A DNA stretch of 64,000 nt, from positions 26,895,131-26,959,130 of the forward strand of contig NC_092795.1 of NCBI RefSeq assembly GCF_918797505.1, in the 5' to 3' direction. The notes below the pieces were generated by a model, which was not told the DNA's origin, made no database searches, and saw nothing but the letters and a program-made list of their open reading frames with translations. This DNA comes from Bemisia tabaci (Eukaryota; Arthropoda; Insecta; Hemiptera; Aleyrodidae). A program made the position numbers and the translations under genes. This document shows positions 44,152 to 55,489 of this stretch, in pieces. The first letter of the stretch is position 1. Each line of letters opens with the position of its first letter.

Positions 44152-44387
44152 CTGCCGTGCTAAGGAAGAACACCGTATGAACATTCGAGAGTTGCCAAAT
44201 TTCTTCTGAAGAAATGTTTATTTTTTGAGAAAAGTTATCCTTGAAATTTTCAGTAAATTCAGGGCATTATCTGAGAAATTGGAAGAAAAATATTCACAAA
44301 CTCTCCTAAAAATGAGTGATTTGTCACAGTAAGTTTGGCAACGCCGGCGTTTGGTTTGGCGTACGGCGTTCTTCCTTAGCATGACAG
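44152..44387. mobile_element. MITE with CTGCCGTGCTAAGGA TIR, copy 4
   Basis: CTGCCGTGCTAAGGAAGAAC to GTTCTTCCTTAGCATGACAG, with the GTTGCCAAATTTC interior. A partial right end of another copy follows at 44395-44465, and a left-end-like fragment precedes at about 43985-44040, so three pieces are clustered. Confidence 0.75.
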
Positions 44388-45295
44388 TATAGGAAAGTCG
44401 TATTTTATTGAATGAAATTTTGCAACGTCTAAATTTTCATGGGACGTTTTTCTTCAGCATGACATTGTTGCTGTTGTGCGTTGCTGCGTCCGATGGAATC
44501 TCGCACTTCACTCTAGGGAAAGGGTTAAGCACGAATATCAGAGGAGGTTGACAGTTTAAACTAAAATATTCAACAACTAACAACAACAAAAAGTTCTGCA
44601 TATCCGACCAACTTTTGATCAAAGTTTTTAGTAAATTTTGACGCGCTTCGAGGCACATACCCTCACCAGCTGCAGATACAATATTAAATGATAAAATACA
44701 TTATAATGCTTGGTTATCTGCGTAGATTTTGCACCTCTACCTAGCAAACCCTCCACTTTGGAACTGTTTCGATAGAGCAGGAACCGAGGCCCTAAATATC
44801 TATCAATCGGACCCGTAGCTGTAAAAAAGAGCCATTTTAAGCTTCAGTTGCCCACATTACACGGTCATAATGTAAAATTTCCAATTTTTAAAAAAAGCCC
44901 GTGCTCATGGAACATTAACCGAAAATTAAGCCGTGATGACCGAATGTGGCATTGAACTTAAGAAAAATAACCCTCGACCCATAAGATATGACGGTTTCCA
45001 TCATTTTCCAACCGGTCTCACAGGGGTTTTGGTTTTTTTCGTAACCTGCCCGGGTTCGAATCTAAGGCTACTATCTGAGTCGAAGTCAAAATGACGAACT
45101 ATGACCTCATCAATGATGCGCAGTGGCTGAAAAACGGATGTCAAACGTAATTCATCGTTGAGGTCGTTACTCGTAATAATGGCTTTCATTTTCAGCGTCA
45201 GAAAACGTCATTAAACCGAGTCTACGTCTTGCTTCTTCTTCATGCTCGGTTGGCTCCACATGACACATGGAAGATTCATAGCAAACAATACGTGA

Positions 45296-45415
45296 ATGGG
45301 TCGATGTTTAATCTTAACGAATCCATTTTCTGTCGAGACGAGATCCATAGACGCTCTTCTTTTAATCCTACCAACGAGAATAAATCGATATCAATCGCTT
45401 TTCAGTAACGATAGG
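45296..45415. repeat. Diverged dispersed segment (CTTTTAATCCTACCAA...AAATCGATAT), copy C
   Basis: Weak relative of 15346-15465 and 22118-22240. It keeps CTTTTAATCCTACCAACGAG and AATAAATCGATATCAATCGC. Confidence 0.35.
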
Positions 45416-45536
45416 AAAGATACATGTTCGGTTTCATCCACTGATTCAAGAATGCAGGATGCCTGTTTGGGTTGCGTATTTGCTCTGAAATCTTATCATT
45501 ATCATCAAATGTAACTTTTTTGCTCCTATCTTTAAT

Positions 45537-45570
45537 TTTTACATGTTTTTTTTTTCTGTTTCAGGTGTGT
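45537..45570 (+). other. Candidate recursive splice site or short exon start
   Basis: TTTTTTTTTTCTGTTTCAG ends at 45564 and is joined directly to GTGTGT. A donor-like GTAAGC occurs downstream at about 45641, with one open frame between them. The 5' splice half is weaker than at 6246 and 24818. Confidence 0.22.
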
Positions 45571-45883
45571 TATTTTTTCAAGTACTCAATTTCGACCACG
45601 CATTATTCAGTATTACCGGGTTGGAAATCGAACAAATCTCGTAAGCTGGAAGTCCTACGTAATAGATTGTTAAATTTAGAAAACCTTACTTGCTTCCTTT
45701 AATTATCGTCTGTTATGATGTCATCAGAATTTTGAGAAAAGGACATTATTTTGAATGCTTTCACTTGATTTTTTGATTATAATTTGTTTTTTTCTTTTTC
45801 TGCCTGTTTTTGCCAAAAAAAGAAGAATGCTAATCGACACCCAGCCACAGTATTCTATCCTGTCATAATCTCACAAAGTACAG

Positions 45884-46022
45884 TGACTGCATTTTGCAAT
45901 TTGGAACTATAAATTCTGGCGCCTCTGAAAAAACACTTATGTGCATTGGGAAACAATTGGCACATACGTTGTTTTTAAACCGAGCTAGAATTTATAGTTC
46001 CAAATTGCAAAATGTAGTTCAA
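45884..46022. mobile_element. Palindromic MITE (GGACTGCATTTTGCA TIR) copy
   Basis: TGACTGCATTTTGCAATTTG to CAAATTGCAAAATGTAGTTC, with the ACACTTATGTGCAT loop as in 12177-12313. High similarity to that copy. Confidence 0.75.
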
Positions 46023-46666
46023 TTGGGACTACGAGTTGTGGGACCTCTCGAATCTTTCTGTGGACCCCTCGCGCCAACTGGCCTCTCCTTCGCGATTAAC
46101 AGAACCAAGCTTAGGATCGCCATGAATTGTAGGCTCAGTTCAAGGAACCAAACTCCCAGTTCATTGGTCCAGTATGAAGCTTGTTCCAGCTGAACCGAAT
46201 TTTTTTCCTAAAGAGCATTCGTCGTGCCTCTTGCCATTAAAATTCAGGCGGAGAGTTCGTGGAATAACCAGAGACGCGATTCCAGAGATTCCAGAGGCGG
46301 CGCTCGTGGCAACAGCGTGCTGAACGGGCGATAACTGAAACGCAGTTGTGGCTTTGACGTTGTTACCTCTCGGAGTCTTGCAAGTTGCAACTGCAGCGAG
46401 TGCGAGTGCAACCATGCGACCTCTATCTAGTCGGCAATCTATCTTTTGCTTTTACGAGCTCCCCGTTCGGCGTTAGCCTGCAGTCGCACGCGCAGTCCCC
46501 GGACCTCGCGATCACACGGCACACGGCAGCCGAGCCAACAGCTCCCCAGCCCCAAGCACACATCCTTCATCGACATGTTTTCCAGAAGAAAACTGATGAG
46601 TGGTATCGTATTCAGAACATTTAGGCCCCGAATGGTGAGAAAAGATCTCAGTAATACGAATCGATA

Positions 46667-46800
46667 CACTGGAAAAAAAAACTCCGGCCGTGGGAGCCGC
46701 AATTACGGGCTATATAGACATACCGTCCGTTCCGGGCTCAAAGGCCGAGATTCCGGCTGCTGGAGCCGTAGCTTCGGCCTCTGAACCCGGAGCAACGAAG
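46667..46800 (+). mobile_element. One-ended CACTGGAAAAAAAAA element (GGAGCCG / GGCCGA interior)
   Basis: TA (46665-46666) precedes CACTGGAAAAAAAAACTCC. The interior (TATAGACATACCGTCC, GGCCGAGATTCCGG, TGGAGCCG) matches 4512-4707. The right terminus is missing, so this is a truncated copy. Confidence 0.6.
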
Positions 46801-47159
46801 TTACAAGCTTTAGGGGGGCCCCACTAGAGGAGAGGGCCCCCGAAAACGTATCAGCATTCCAAGAATTTTATTTTATATATTCCCTAACTTTTCACAAATT
46901 ACTGAGCGCAATGTTTTCTCTGTCAGATTTAAAGGGTAAAATATATATCATAAGTTTTCAATACGTTAAATATTGGCTCGTTGTTGCTCTCATTTTCGTC
47001 GTTCATTTCTCAGCTCAAAGCGACTCGGTTTTGATTCGGAGGTTAGTGATGAATACAGAACTGTGTCGCGAACGAATTTGATTTGGTATCGATCATGTTC
47101 CCATCAGCTCGGCGCTGCCGTGGAAAATTTTTCACGCACTGCACTAAAACACTGATAAA

Positions 47160-48560
47160 TACCTAAGTACAGAAAGACGGAGAGGCCGCGAGTCGATATT
47201 GGTTTCTATTTCCACCTCGTTTCGGCGTTCCGATCGAAGCAGTGAATCGTCGGAACTAATTGATGCTCTAAGACAATTTCGACTCGAGGATCTCAAATCC
47301 AGTGCGATGGAAATTTCGGTACACCTGTCATCAATTACTTACCAAAGAGCTCATTTTACAATTACGTGGAATGAGAATCGTTCAAGCTCGCACCTTTTTA
47401 AAACGGCCTTCCATCGGCCTAAAATCAAAAACATCAATCTAGTGTGATGAATGATAGCTAGGTCTGACCTTCTTAAGTTGAAGCAATGGTTTCAGATAAA
47501 CGTAAACCCTACGATATTGACACTTTTCCTTTCCATGCGTTGAATTGATCAATAATACACGGTGAAGGTTTAACTTCTATCGTCGGGAGAACATTTAAAC
47601 AACCTTTCCCGAAGCTTATTTTATCCGAAGAATTTTTCACTTTTATGGAGAAAAAACGCAATTTCTCCTCGAATTTGGAGTATGAGTAAGGCGTACGCGT
47701 AAACTCCTCTTAGGCTGGTTTGTTTGCATTGACCCCTCAAATTTCTGTGGAAGGGGTTTGATTGAAGCATTCAAAGAGTTAGCTCTGACACGGCAATTAA
47801 TACTCTCATTTTTATGATTGAAAGCGTTAGTAAACCAGGAATAATCGGAAAATTATACCAAAGTTCGGAAAAGCTGGTGAAAATTCAGAAATGTTATATG
47901 GTCCTGAATGTCTCGACGGGAATAAAATAAAATCAGTCCGGTCATGGTAATGTATTTCCTCTTAAGTGTCACGTAATTTTTCTCGAAGCCTGGGAGATAG
48001 ATTTCAAGCTAGGGTTAACTAAATTTTTAGCCTTTCCTATGCAGATAGTGAGGGTCTCCAAAACTTGGGGATGGGGGAGGGGGAGGGGGTGTGCATCTTC
48101 GAGCAAAATTATTATTTCAATACGAACAGTAGTAAGGATAAAATTCTTAATTCGGCCCACAGAACACAATCCTGAAGTCCGGTGGTCTAACCCTGGACAA
48201 GGCACCCTATACGTTCGGCGCTGTTCGGTGGAGGAATCAGGGCGTTTAGACGGGTTCTCGGGGTTCCCGGGGGGGGGGGGGGGGGGGGGCTACGCCACGG
48301 GATGCGGGACCCGAGATGGAGCGGGAGCCGGCGGCGGCAACCAGAAACCGGATGGCGGAAGGGTGGGTCGTGGGTGTTCGCTCGACGGTAAACTCGGATG
48401 TTGTCGGATTTCCAGGTGTGACACGGTTTTCGACGGAAATCCGCCCGTGCGAATAGGAGATTTTCCTACGATCTGGCACCTCTGTCCGTTAAAGTTCGGG
48501 GGATTTCGAGTTCGAGTCGGCGAGCTGGACGGAACGCCATCGGCGCAGTTGTCGGATGAA
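47160..48560. other. No gene recognised; GC-rich stretch with G22 run
   Basis: Contains G22 at 48268-48289 inside a GC-rich block (48260-48540). The 192-aa plus frame across it spans the G run and shows no domain. Confidence 0.4.
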
Positions 48561-48570
48561 GAATGGCGAT

Positions 48571-48711
48571 TCTTCCAAGTTGGTAACACTGGTTTTTCTG
48601 GATTTAAAATCTTGTGAAACAATCGATTTCTGGTCAGGCAACCTGTCTCGCCAAAAATCTATATTTTCAATGGGTTTTAATAGGAATCTAGTTGCCAACT
48701 TTCAAGGATCT
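48571..48711. mobile_element. Foldback MITE related to 3217-3802
   Basis: AAGTTGGTAACACTGGTTTT at the left pairs with the inverse of CTAGTTGCCAACTTTC at the right. The middle keeps GAAACAATCGATTTCTGG and the AGGCAACCTGTCTCGCC block, matching the AGGCGGCTTGCCTTGCC block of the 3.2-kb copy. Confidence 0.6.
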
Positions 48712-48722
48712 TTACTGGAAGC

Positions 48723-49316
48723 AGGGCCGGATTAAGGGGGTGGCCGCGGCCCATGTGGCCACCCCATGGCGGCAAAATTAACGGGCGGCAAATTTTGCAA
48801 TTTTTTTAAATGCAAGTACAAAAAAATCGGATTCAGAATAAAATTACAAACAAGAAAAAGTGACAAAATCTCTCACTTTCTGAGAGTTCATTAATTTCTA
48901 ATTTTGTCATACTTCGGTGATACAAAAGACTGCGCACCTTTAAGTAGTTGAGTTAAGAAAGAAACCAAACACGTAATTTGGCCTGGAGCGGCGCGGCGCA
49001 GAGAGAAATGATGACGAGGACTTGAGATGGAAAGGAGAAGCCCTCAGCGCGGCGGTCGGCATGTAACACATATTAACGCCTACGAGACTGCATGAATACT
49101 TCACGCATTGCGTTAAACACAGTACGGTCAACAGCGGTCGGCGCGGCGTGAAACGCACAGTGCCTACAAGACTACATGAATACTTCACGCATTGCGCCAA
49201 ACACAGTGTGGTCAGCGCGGCACGGCGGCGGAAGTTAAAATTATTAAACCACATTTATGTTTGTTCTTTCTCAATTTTTTAGTTCATTTCCTACAAACGA
49301 AAGGCCTTTTCCACAC
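48723..49316 (-). mobile_element. hAT-like fragment beginning CAGGGCCGGATTAAG, copy B (inverted relative to copy A)
   Basis: CAGGGCCGGATTAAGGGGGT opens the fragment. It follows the inverse of 24017-24689 through CCATGTGGCC, the tandem-repeat zone (two units) and TTAATAATTTTAACTTCC (read on minus), ending near AAGGCC...CACACAGA. There is no opposite hAT terminus and no transposase. Just beyond, 49310-49475 resembles the right part of the CACGGAGAAAAAA MITE. Confidence 0.65.
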
Positions 49317-49978
49317 AGAGATTCCGCTCCGGTACATATCAAAGTGCCTCGATGTCTGACCCGAACTTCGGCAGCTCGACCTCAAGTTTTCGGATGCGTG
49401 ATCAGAAAACTTCAGAGATCCATATGACCTCAACTTCGGGTCCCATGAAGTTTTTTTCTCCTTGTATAGTAGGGCGAAGGAAAAATCGGGAAGCTTTGGA
49501 ATTTCAGTGAAATGTTTTGTAATACTGTAGGGTAAAGATGAGTAGACGTCTGGTAGCAATCGCCATACTTTTGGTGAATGCGGTGAGAGTCACAGTATTT
49601 GCTATCTTAGCGAGCCTGTTGTTGATTACCATTCTCATGTACTGCACCTCAATAATCATATTTTTTTTTTACAGTGCATGATCTATTTTTGCGCAACTGC
49701 TGAAGTGAAGGTGAACAAACATTTTCTCATAGTCGGAATATCGCTCCGAACACTGAACGCCTTTGTTTGCTGCTTGCCTTCATTTTGTCGATCATGCAAA
49801 GCAGTTCCTCCGAGTCGAAATGATCGTATCCTCAATGATTGAGCCTACGATGAAGGCGAAGAACACTTTTCTGTTTACTGAGAACCTTGCTCCGAACTTT
49901 GAGCTTTGCTGTTCACTTTTATGAGGACATTAAGACACAAATTTGTATTTGTCTTTTACGTTAACTGCTTGACTATTA

Positions 49979-50829
49979 TCTATACTATAAGCTCCAAGAC
50001 CTCCTCATTTTGCGAAACTGGTAACGCTTAGTTCCAGCGATCTACCGGGCCGATTTTCATGATTTTTGCGGCTATCGACGGGCAATTGCCTGTAGATAAG
50101 CCAACTCTTTTCAGATTTTCAAAATATGGCCCAGGTTTTTTTATATTACGTGGTAAAGTTGCGAATTCTCCCATTTAAACAATGTAAATTTATACTTTTT
50201 GTCATAGTTCGTTTGAGCGTTCTACCGGGCCGATTTCCATGATATTTGCGTAAATCGACATGTAATAGGCCCTAGATGAGCCCGCTGCAATCAGATTTTG
50301 GAAAAAGGACCCAGGTTTTTTTAAAATCACGTTATAAAAGTGAGTGAGTTTACAGAATGCTCCGGTACTGCTACCGCTATGCGCGGGAGGATGCGCAATG
50401 GTCGAGGAGGTTGCGCAGTAGCTGGGTAGCCTGCGCATCAGCTCTACACTTATCTACACAAGATTTGCACCCGTGACCTCAAGTCGAGCGGTGGCTGAGT
50501 CGTCATAAGACGTCAAATGCGTCCGCTTTGATCACAGTGTGTGTTCGATCCCCGACTTATGAACTCTTAATTATTACCTGACTATCATTGTTCATTGTTT
50601 TACTGCAATATTTCATCAAGCAGTCATTCCAAAACGCGTCCTTTTAATTTTTAAGTAATTTTAAGTAAAGTTTAAAATTAAAGTATACCTCATATCGTAT
50701 TTTTTTAGGGGAAAAATAAAACTAACACTGATAGGAGGGTAAAAATAGGGCCGCGAAGCGGCCCATTGATGGCGCGGAGCGCCTTCAGGGGGTTGGGCCG
50801 CGTAGCGGCCAGGGGGCGTAGCCCCCTAG
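49979..50829 (+). mobile_element. Non-autonomous Helitron, complete ends
   Basis: The 5' end TCTATACTATAAGCTCC follows an A, and the 3' end GGGGGCGTAGCCCCCTAG precedes a T, so it sits in an A|T target as Helitrons do. Two GC hairpins precede the terminal CTAG: GGCCGCGTAGCGGCC and GGGGGCGTAGCCCCC. The 5' region holds two diverged repeats of about 180 bp (ATCTACCGGGCCGATTTTCA and TTCTACCGGGCCGATTTCCA), typical of arthropod Helitrons. There is no RepHel frame. A tRNA-like module lies at 50485-50565. Confidence 0.82.
50485..50565 (+). other. tRNA-like pol III promoter module inside the Helitron
   Basis: The A box TGGCTGAGTCG (from 50492) fits TRGYNNARNNG exactly. The B box GTTCGATCC (50543-50551) fits GWTCRANNC exactly. 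Their 51-nt spacing is normal for a tRNA with a variable arm. The flanks do not form a convincing acceptor stem. Probably a captured tRNA or SINE head. Confidence 0.5.
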
Positions 50830-50834
50830 TTCAT

Positions 50835-52430
50835 TACTAAGAGTTAACACATTAATCGGCGGAGGTTGTCTTCGGCATGGATTGCGGAGTCTCACTGTTA
50901 CACCTTGAAAAAAAGTCAGAAAAAAAATAAGCGGTGTTCGATTTCTATTTAGAATGTTGTTATGAGAAAATATTTTTCCACGCTGTTATTACGTCGCACC
51001 ATTACGTTATCATAATAGAAGAAATCAAAACTGTTATCGGACAGTGGTTGCCTGAGATTTATTTGAAAATTGAAAGGAATTTAGAGCAGTAAAACAATAC
51101 TGTGACATTCATTCGCTATCTCTGACTGTTACGCGTGGTCGAGTCATGAGAACCCAATGACCATTGAAGTCGAGACGTCCCTGTAAAACACTCAAAGGTC
51201 AATATTTCGTAAGGCTTTTAGTCATTCTCAATAATTGCTCGTTGTAAACAGCTGTTGATGTATTGACACAGTTTTTGTGTCTTTTTCGGGTTGTAAATAC
51301 GATATCCCGCTTTAGACGCAGTTGCGATAGTGCTGTTGATTTTTCACATCGTTTGGTGATGAATCAATTTAATTCAAGCTATCGGCGGTCTTGATGCACG
51401 TGGAGTTGTCAGCGGTATGTTTCAATTATTCTCTTTTTCCGTTTTTATTCATTAGAATCGAGGAGAAAAGGAGGAGAAGAGGAGAAGAAGACACTTTAGT
51501 CTTCCATACATTTTGTATGTTTTGATATTTGTGATCGTCCACAGGAAACGGGACCCCGAAACCTTCGTCCACCGAGTCAAATTCTTTAGTGCATGATTCT
51601 TTTGTAGAGAAATGCGAGAAAAGGCTGGAAGAAGTAAGAAGAAAATCTTACTCATTAATGCAGAGGGGGCGCGGGTTTTACGAACCTTATTAGTAGACAA
51701 GAACGGATTCACAGATAATCTTCTTTTCGGGCGCCTCTTTTTTCGTCCTTAATTTTTTTTACTGATTTCAATTCTAGAACCCTTAATAAAGTATGCTTGT
51801 GTCTCAAAATTTCGCGCCCCTCAAAAGTTTGCGCCCCTAGGCAGCTGCCTAGATCTGCCTCGTGGGAAATCCGTCCCTGTGTGCAAGATAACACACTCTC
51901 TTTTAAGTAACGAGAGAGTTAGACCAGAGAGTCCTGACCTCTGAGCCAGTTCTCCCTCCCTCTCTAAATTCGCTAAACGGCGATGTGTCCGACGAGGATA
52001 TAATAGTGCAAAGCGGGCAAGCTGCGAGACCGACGACTCCGACGCGTCGCGGCTCGGAGGGCAAAGCGCAGCCGTTGGCAATTGACAATTCACAAGTAAT
52101 TAAATGTGATTTAATAGTTTTGACAAGTGCTTCCTGTTCTCAGCTCCTCTCTTCATTATCCGCGCTCTCGCGTCCGCTATCGCCCGCGGCACGCGACACC
52201 CGCAACCGACCACGTTCAATTTCAATCCTCCGCCTCCCCCCGCCTCCCTTGCTAATTTCCCGCCCCTTAGCTCACACTCGTAGAGTCAACTCCCGCAGGC
52301 CTTTGATAAGATGTAACTTTGCTTGTGCTTTTGCGAGGAAAAGTTGAATGTTGCTAGTGTTGGGGATTTTTTCTATCAAATCCATTAATCGAGATGATTC
52401 GATTTTCTTTGAGAATCCGATTTTATTAAT
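50835..52430. other. No gene recognised
   Basis: Short frames only. A moderately GC-rich patch at 52000-52290 has frames open on both strands without motifs. Confidence 0.4.
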
Positions 52431-52637
52431 TTGACTTATTGGAATTGACAGGCAGTTTGACAGCGTGCACACGCAAGAGGGCTGCCAAGGTTCCGACGTG
52501 AGCCTGGAGGTGCGAAGAACAGGGTGCTCTCTGAACTTAATTTTGCAACTTTGCTCGCGGAATTTTTTCTCCCCTGAAAATAAATTAGAAAAATTGTTAC
52601 TCAGCGCGGGTGTCAACGCCCTATTTTTATGTATGTA

Positions 52638-53140
52638 GTGTAACATAATATCACAAGTGCTTAAAACAGGGCACGAGAAATCTGAGTAGCAAAAAAAATT
52701 GGAAAAAAAATGCAAATTCCGTTGCTTTCACCAACTTTTCTATACCCCCGATTTCAATAACATTAAACCGCCTAACACGTCTCTTCTGTTGGGGGGTTTT
52801 ATTCCGAGCACTTCTCGCGGCTTTCACTTCATTTATCAGATCACTGTACTGTTCTCTGGGAATAACATGCAATTGGTTTTTTTCACTATCTTCATTTATA
52901 AAACTACGTAAAAAAAGTTCAAAATTAACGTTCGCGGTAGCCATGATTACTCCGTTGCACAAAAACAAAACACTGATCACTGTCCTCCGTGGACGCCGCG
53001 TTCCGCGAAGCGTGTTTGGTGCGCTACCGTTCGCACCTAATCCACAAGAATTTGTCTTCCCTGTCATCTAATTGGAATGTCCACTGATAACGCCGCCGAA
53101 TTTTTCTCACGAGTGCTTCCCTTGTTGCCAAGTAAGTGTG
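52638..53140 (-). mobile_element. 503-bp insertion carrying an integrase-gene fragment
   Basis: This block is absent from the matching right arm, where GTATGTA joins directly to AAATTGG. The motif GTGT occurs at both edges (52638-52641; 53136-53139) and may be a 4-bp duplication. It contains the coding fragment below. No TIR of its own was recognised. Confidence 0.6.
52732..52944 (-). pseudogene. First-exon fragment of a KRBA2/Ginger-like integrase protein
   Basis: From an ATG at 52944 in good context (ATCATGG) the minus strand reads about 71 residues. They include the acidic stretch FLRSFINEDSEKNQ, then REQYSDLINEVKAARSA, then NKTPQQKRRVRRFNVIEIGG and EKL. The pattern 'KTPxxxRRxxRFxVxEIGGxEKL' is what I know from the N-terminal region of KRAB-A-domain-2-like / Ginger-type integrase proteins of insects. 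A GTGAAA at 52731 may be a splice donor, after which the frame loses sense. The catalytic integrase core is absent. The frame also extends upstream to an ATG at 53067. The family assignment is from memory of motif style. Confidence 0.45.
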
Positions 53141-54672
53141 AAATTGGTACTCATGGGAGCTTTCCAATCCTTAAAATCAAACATCTTCTCAACAGGGCAC
53201 TTACAGCACCGCGAGCTTTCAAAATTTCGGAAATAATTTGAACGATTTCAGTTTAAGAATTTAAAAGCTACTGAGAAATCGATTTAAAAAAAGCGGAAAT
53301 CCCGAGAGTACAAAATTTGCACGCTAAAAAAATCGAGTGAACATTTCCGGGCAGTTCACTGAAACTTTGGTCTAAAATTCGACTCATGGAGGTACCTACC
53401 AATTTACTACATTCGGGTGGTAAAAATGGGAATTTTAGATTTTGAGAGTAATAAATCTATTTACACAATTAATCGAACCTACCTACTTAAATCAATGCGA
53501 TGTAATCGGTGTTTCGGTTATAAAGTCGATTTTTCAAGAATATCGATTAAAAATCGCCAACACGAAACGTTCTGAAAAAAACTTTCAGTTAAAGGTCTAT
53601 CCGGGGTCTGTGCATTGGGAGGCTGGGAAACTGTCTTCGAAATATTGTAATTAAAATTAGCCAAATTTAAAGAAGAAATTAATAACACGGCAAAAGGTAC
53701 TAAAAAAAAATTCGCAATTTTAATGATGAACAGTAAAAATTTCTCTTGATTATGGATGGGAAAAGCAGTAAGTTTTGAATGTATAACATCGATGTGATGA
53801 GCTTTTAAGTTCTTGAACTAAAAACGTTTAAATTATTTCCCAAATTTTGAAAGCTCGCGGTGCTGTATGTGCCTTGTTGAGAAGATGTTTGATTTTAAGG
53901 ATTGGAAAGCTCTCATGAGTACCAATTTTACATACATAAAAACAGGGCGTTGACACCCGCGCTGAGTAACAATTTTTCTAATTTATTTGCAGGGGAGAGA
54001 AAATTCCGCGAGCAAAGTTGCAAAATTAAGTTCAGAGAGCACCCAGTTTTTCGCACCTCCAGGCTCGCGTCGGAACCTTGACAGCCCTCTTGCGTGTGCA
54101 CGCTGTCAAACTGCCTGTCAATTCCAATAAGTTGCAACGAGTTCGAACCTGCATCATACAACTATTTCGCAACAATGACCATTTTTCATCCCGGCGTTAC
54201 GAAAAGTTCGCCGTACTGACGTGTGAGCTCGAGCCGCGTTCGCTAAAATAAAAATGAATAAAAAGTGCTGTTATCGCGTTTGATCGGTTCGACCCCGGAG
54301 GGCTCAATTACGGAGCCGAGGTTGAAGTAATTGCATTTACACTCGGTGCAACAGCCCAGTGCAGACTACAGAGGTATCCCATCTTTCATCTCCGAGTTGT
54401 AATTATGGCCCGCGGAGGGGGGGGGGGGGGGGGGCACAGGGGAAAGGATTAGCATCGATTGCGCATTAATGTTATCGCGTCTAGTTAACCGTTAAACACT
54501 TGAAGAGTTGAAGTTTGAAGTCGAGCTGTTAAATAAACAAACTCCGCGGTGAGTCGAGCGCCTTGCTCGCAACGCACAGGTGGTCGTGACTATTTTTAGT
54601 TGACTTTTGTAGTAAGTCACAGACGTGTTTAACTCTAGTTCAACACAATTAGATGGCGAGATTCCGAATGTG

Positions 54673-54953
54673 CTGGTTACACGCTCAAATTCCCATTAAT
54701 TTCCGATCAAATGGTGACTGGTGCGCACCATCTACCATCAGATTTCTGCGGCCTGCAAAAATTTGATGGTAGTTGATGGAACTGTGGGGCTCATCCTTCA
54801 TCTGATTTCCACACAACCGTGCTTATTCCATGCTTATTTCAATCAACACGCTGTTTGAATTAATTTTACTCATCAATCTAGATAACTCTCGACTGCCATC
54901 TTATTGGTCATCATTTTGATCGGAATTTGACGGAAATTTAAGCGTGTAACCAG
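54673..54953. mobile_element. 281-bp element with CTGGTTACACGCTYAAATT TIR
   Basis: CTGGTTACACGCTCAAATTC at the left is mirrored by GAAATTTAAGCGTGTAACCAG at the right, with CGATCAAATGGTGAC pairing with TCATTTTGATCGG further in. No coding capacity. Confidence 0.7.
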
Positions 54954-55007
54954 GCCATAATCTAAGGCAGACAAGGACGCATCAGAAATCTGAATTAAGA
55001 TTAGCCG

Positions 55008-55256
55008 AAGGAGGAAGTGGAGGAGGAGAAGGAGGAGATAGAAAGGAAGATAAGGAAGAAAGAGAGAAGAAAGGTGAGGATAATATAAGAAGAAGGACTT
55101 AGGAAAGAGATGAAAAAAAAGTTGAGAGATGATAATAGGAAGCAGAAACAGAGAAATAATAGCAGGAGTAGTATGAAGAATAAGAAGAGGAAGAACGAAG
55201 AATAGGAAGGAGAGAGGAGAAGAGGAAGAAGAAGAAGAAGAAGAAAGAAGAGACGG
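55008..55256 (+). repeat. 249-bp polypurine tract
   Basis: Almost pure A/G on the plus strand (GGAGGAGGAGAAGGAGG, AAGAAGAAGAAGAAGAAG), with only scattered pyrimidines. Low-complexity; it could adopt triplex DNA. The complementary poly-pyrimidine style recurs at 55740-55775. Confidence 0.8.
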
Positions 55257-55489
55257 TTATGTTTTTAATTTGAAAAAGTTAAGGAAATTAAGCTTCTTAC
55301 CGCTAGTCTACGATTAATTCAATCAAAATTCCAATCGAACCATTGTGCGCTTTGAAACGCGTCTAGTAGAATCAATTAGCTCACTACCTCTATGACTCGC
55401 AATCAACTCACATTAAGCTCGTAACACGAGTAAGCTTTTGGAACATTGCTCCTTGCTTTGCTGCATGTCGCTTTGCCGTCTCGACCCGA

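Larger units (their letters stand above)
52434..54132. mobile_element. 1.7-kb long-TIR element, left arm interrupted
   Basis: The right arm (about 53815-54132) is continuous. Its inverse appears on the left as 52434-52637 (ACTTATTGGAATTGACAGGC, CACACGCAAGAGGGCTGCCA, GTTACTCAGCGCGGGTGTCA) and again from 53141 (AAATTGGTACTCATGGGAGC to AGCACCGCGAGCTTTC). The TIR is therefore over 300 bp. The interior (53260-53810) has no gene. Confidence 0.8.

Noticed and set aside
45050..45065. B-box match (GGTTCGAATC) suggesting a tRNA or SINE
   Set aside because: No A box at the right distance and no A-rich tail.
48039..48617. 192-aa plus-strand open frame
   Set aside because: It reads through the G22 run as poly-Gly and ends in a MITE; no domain.
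54285..54300. B-box-like GGTTCGACCCC
   Set aside because: No A box upstream, so a chance match.
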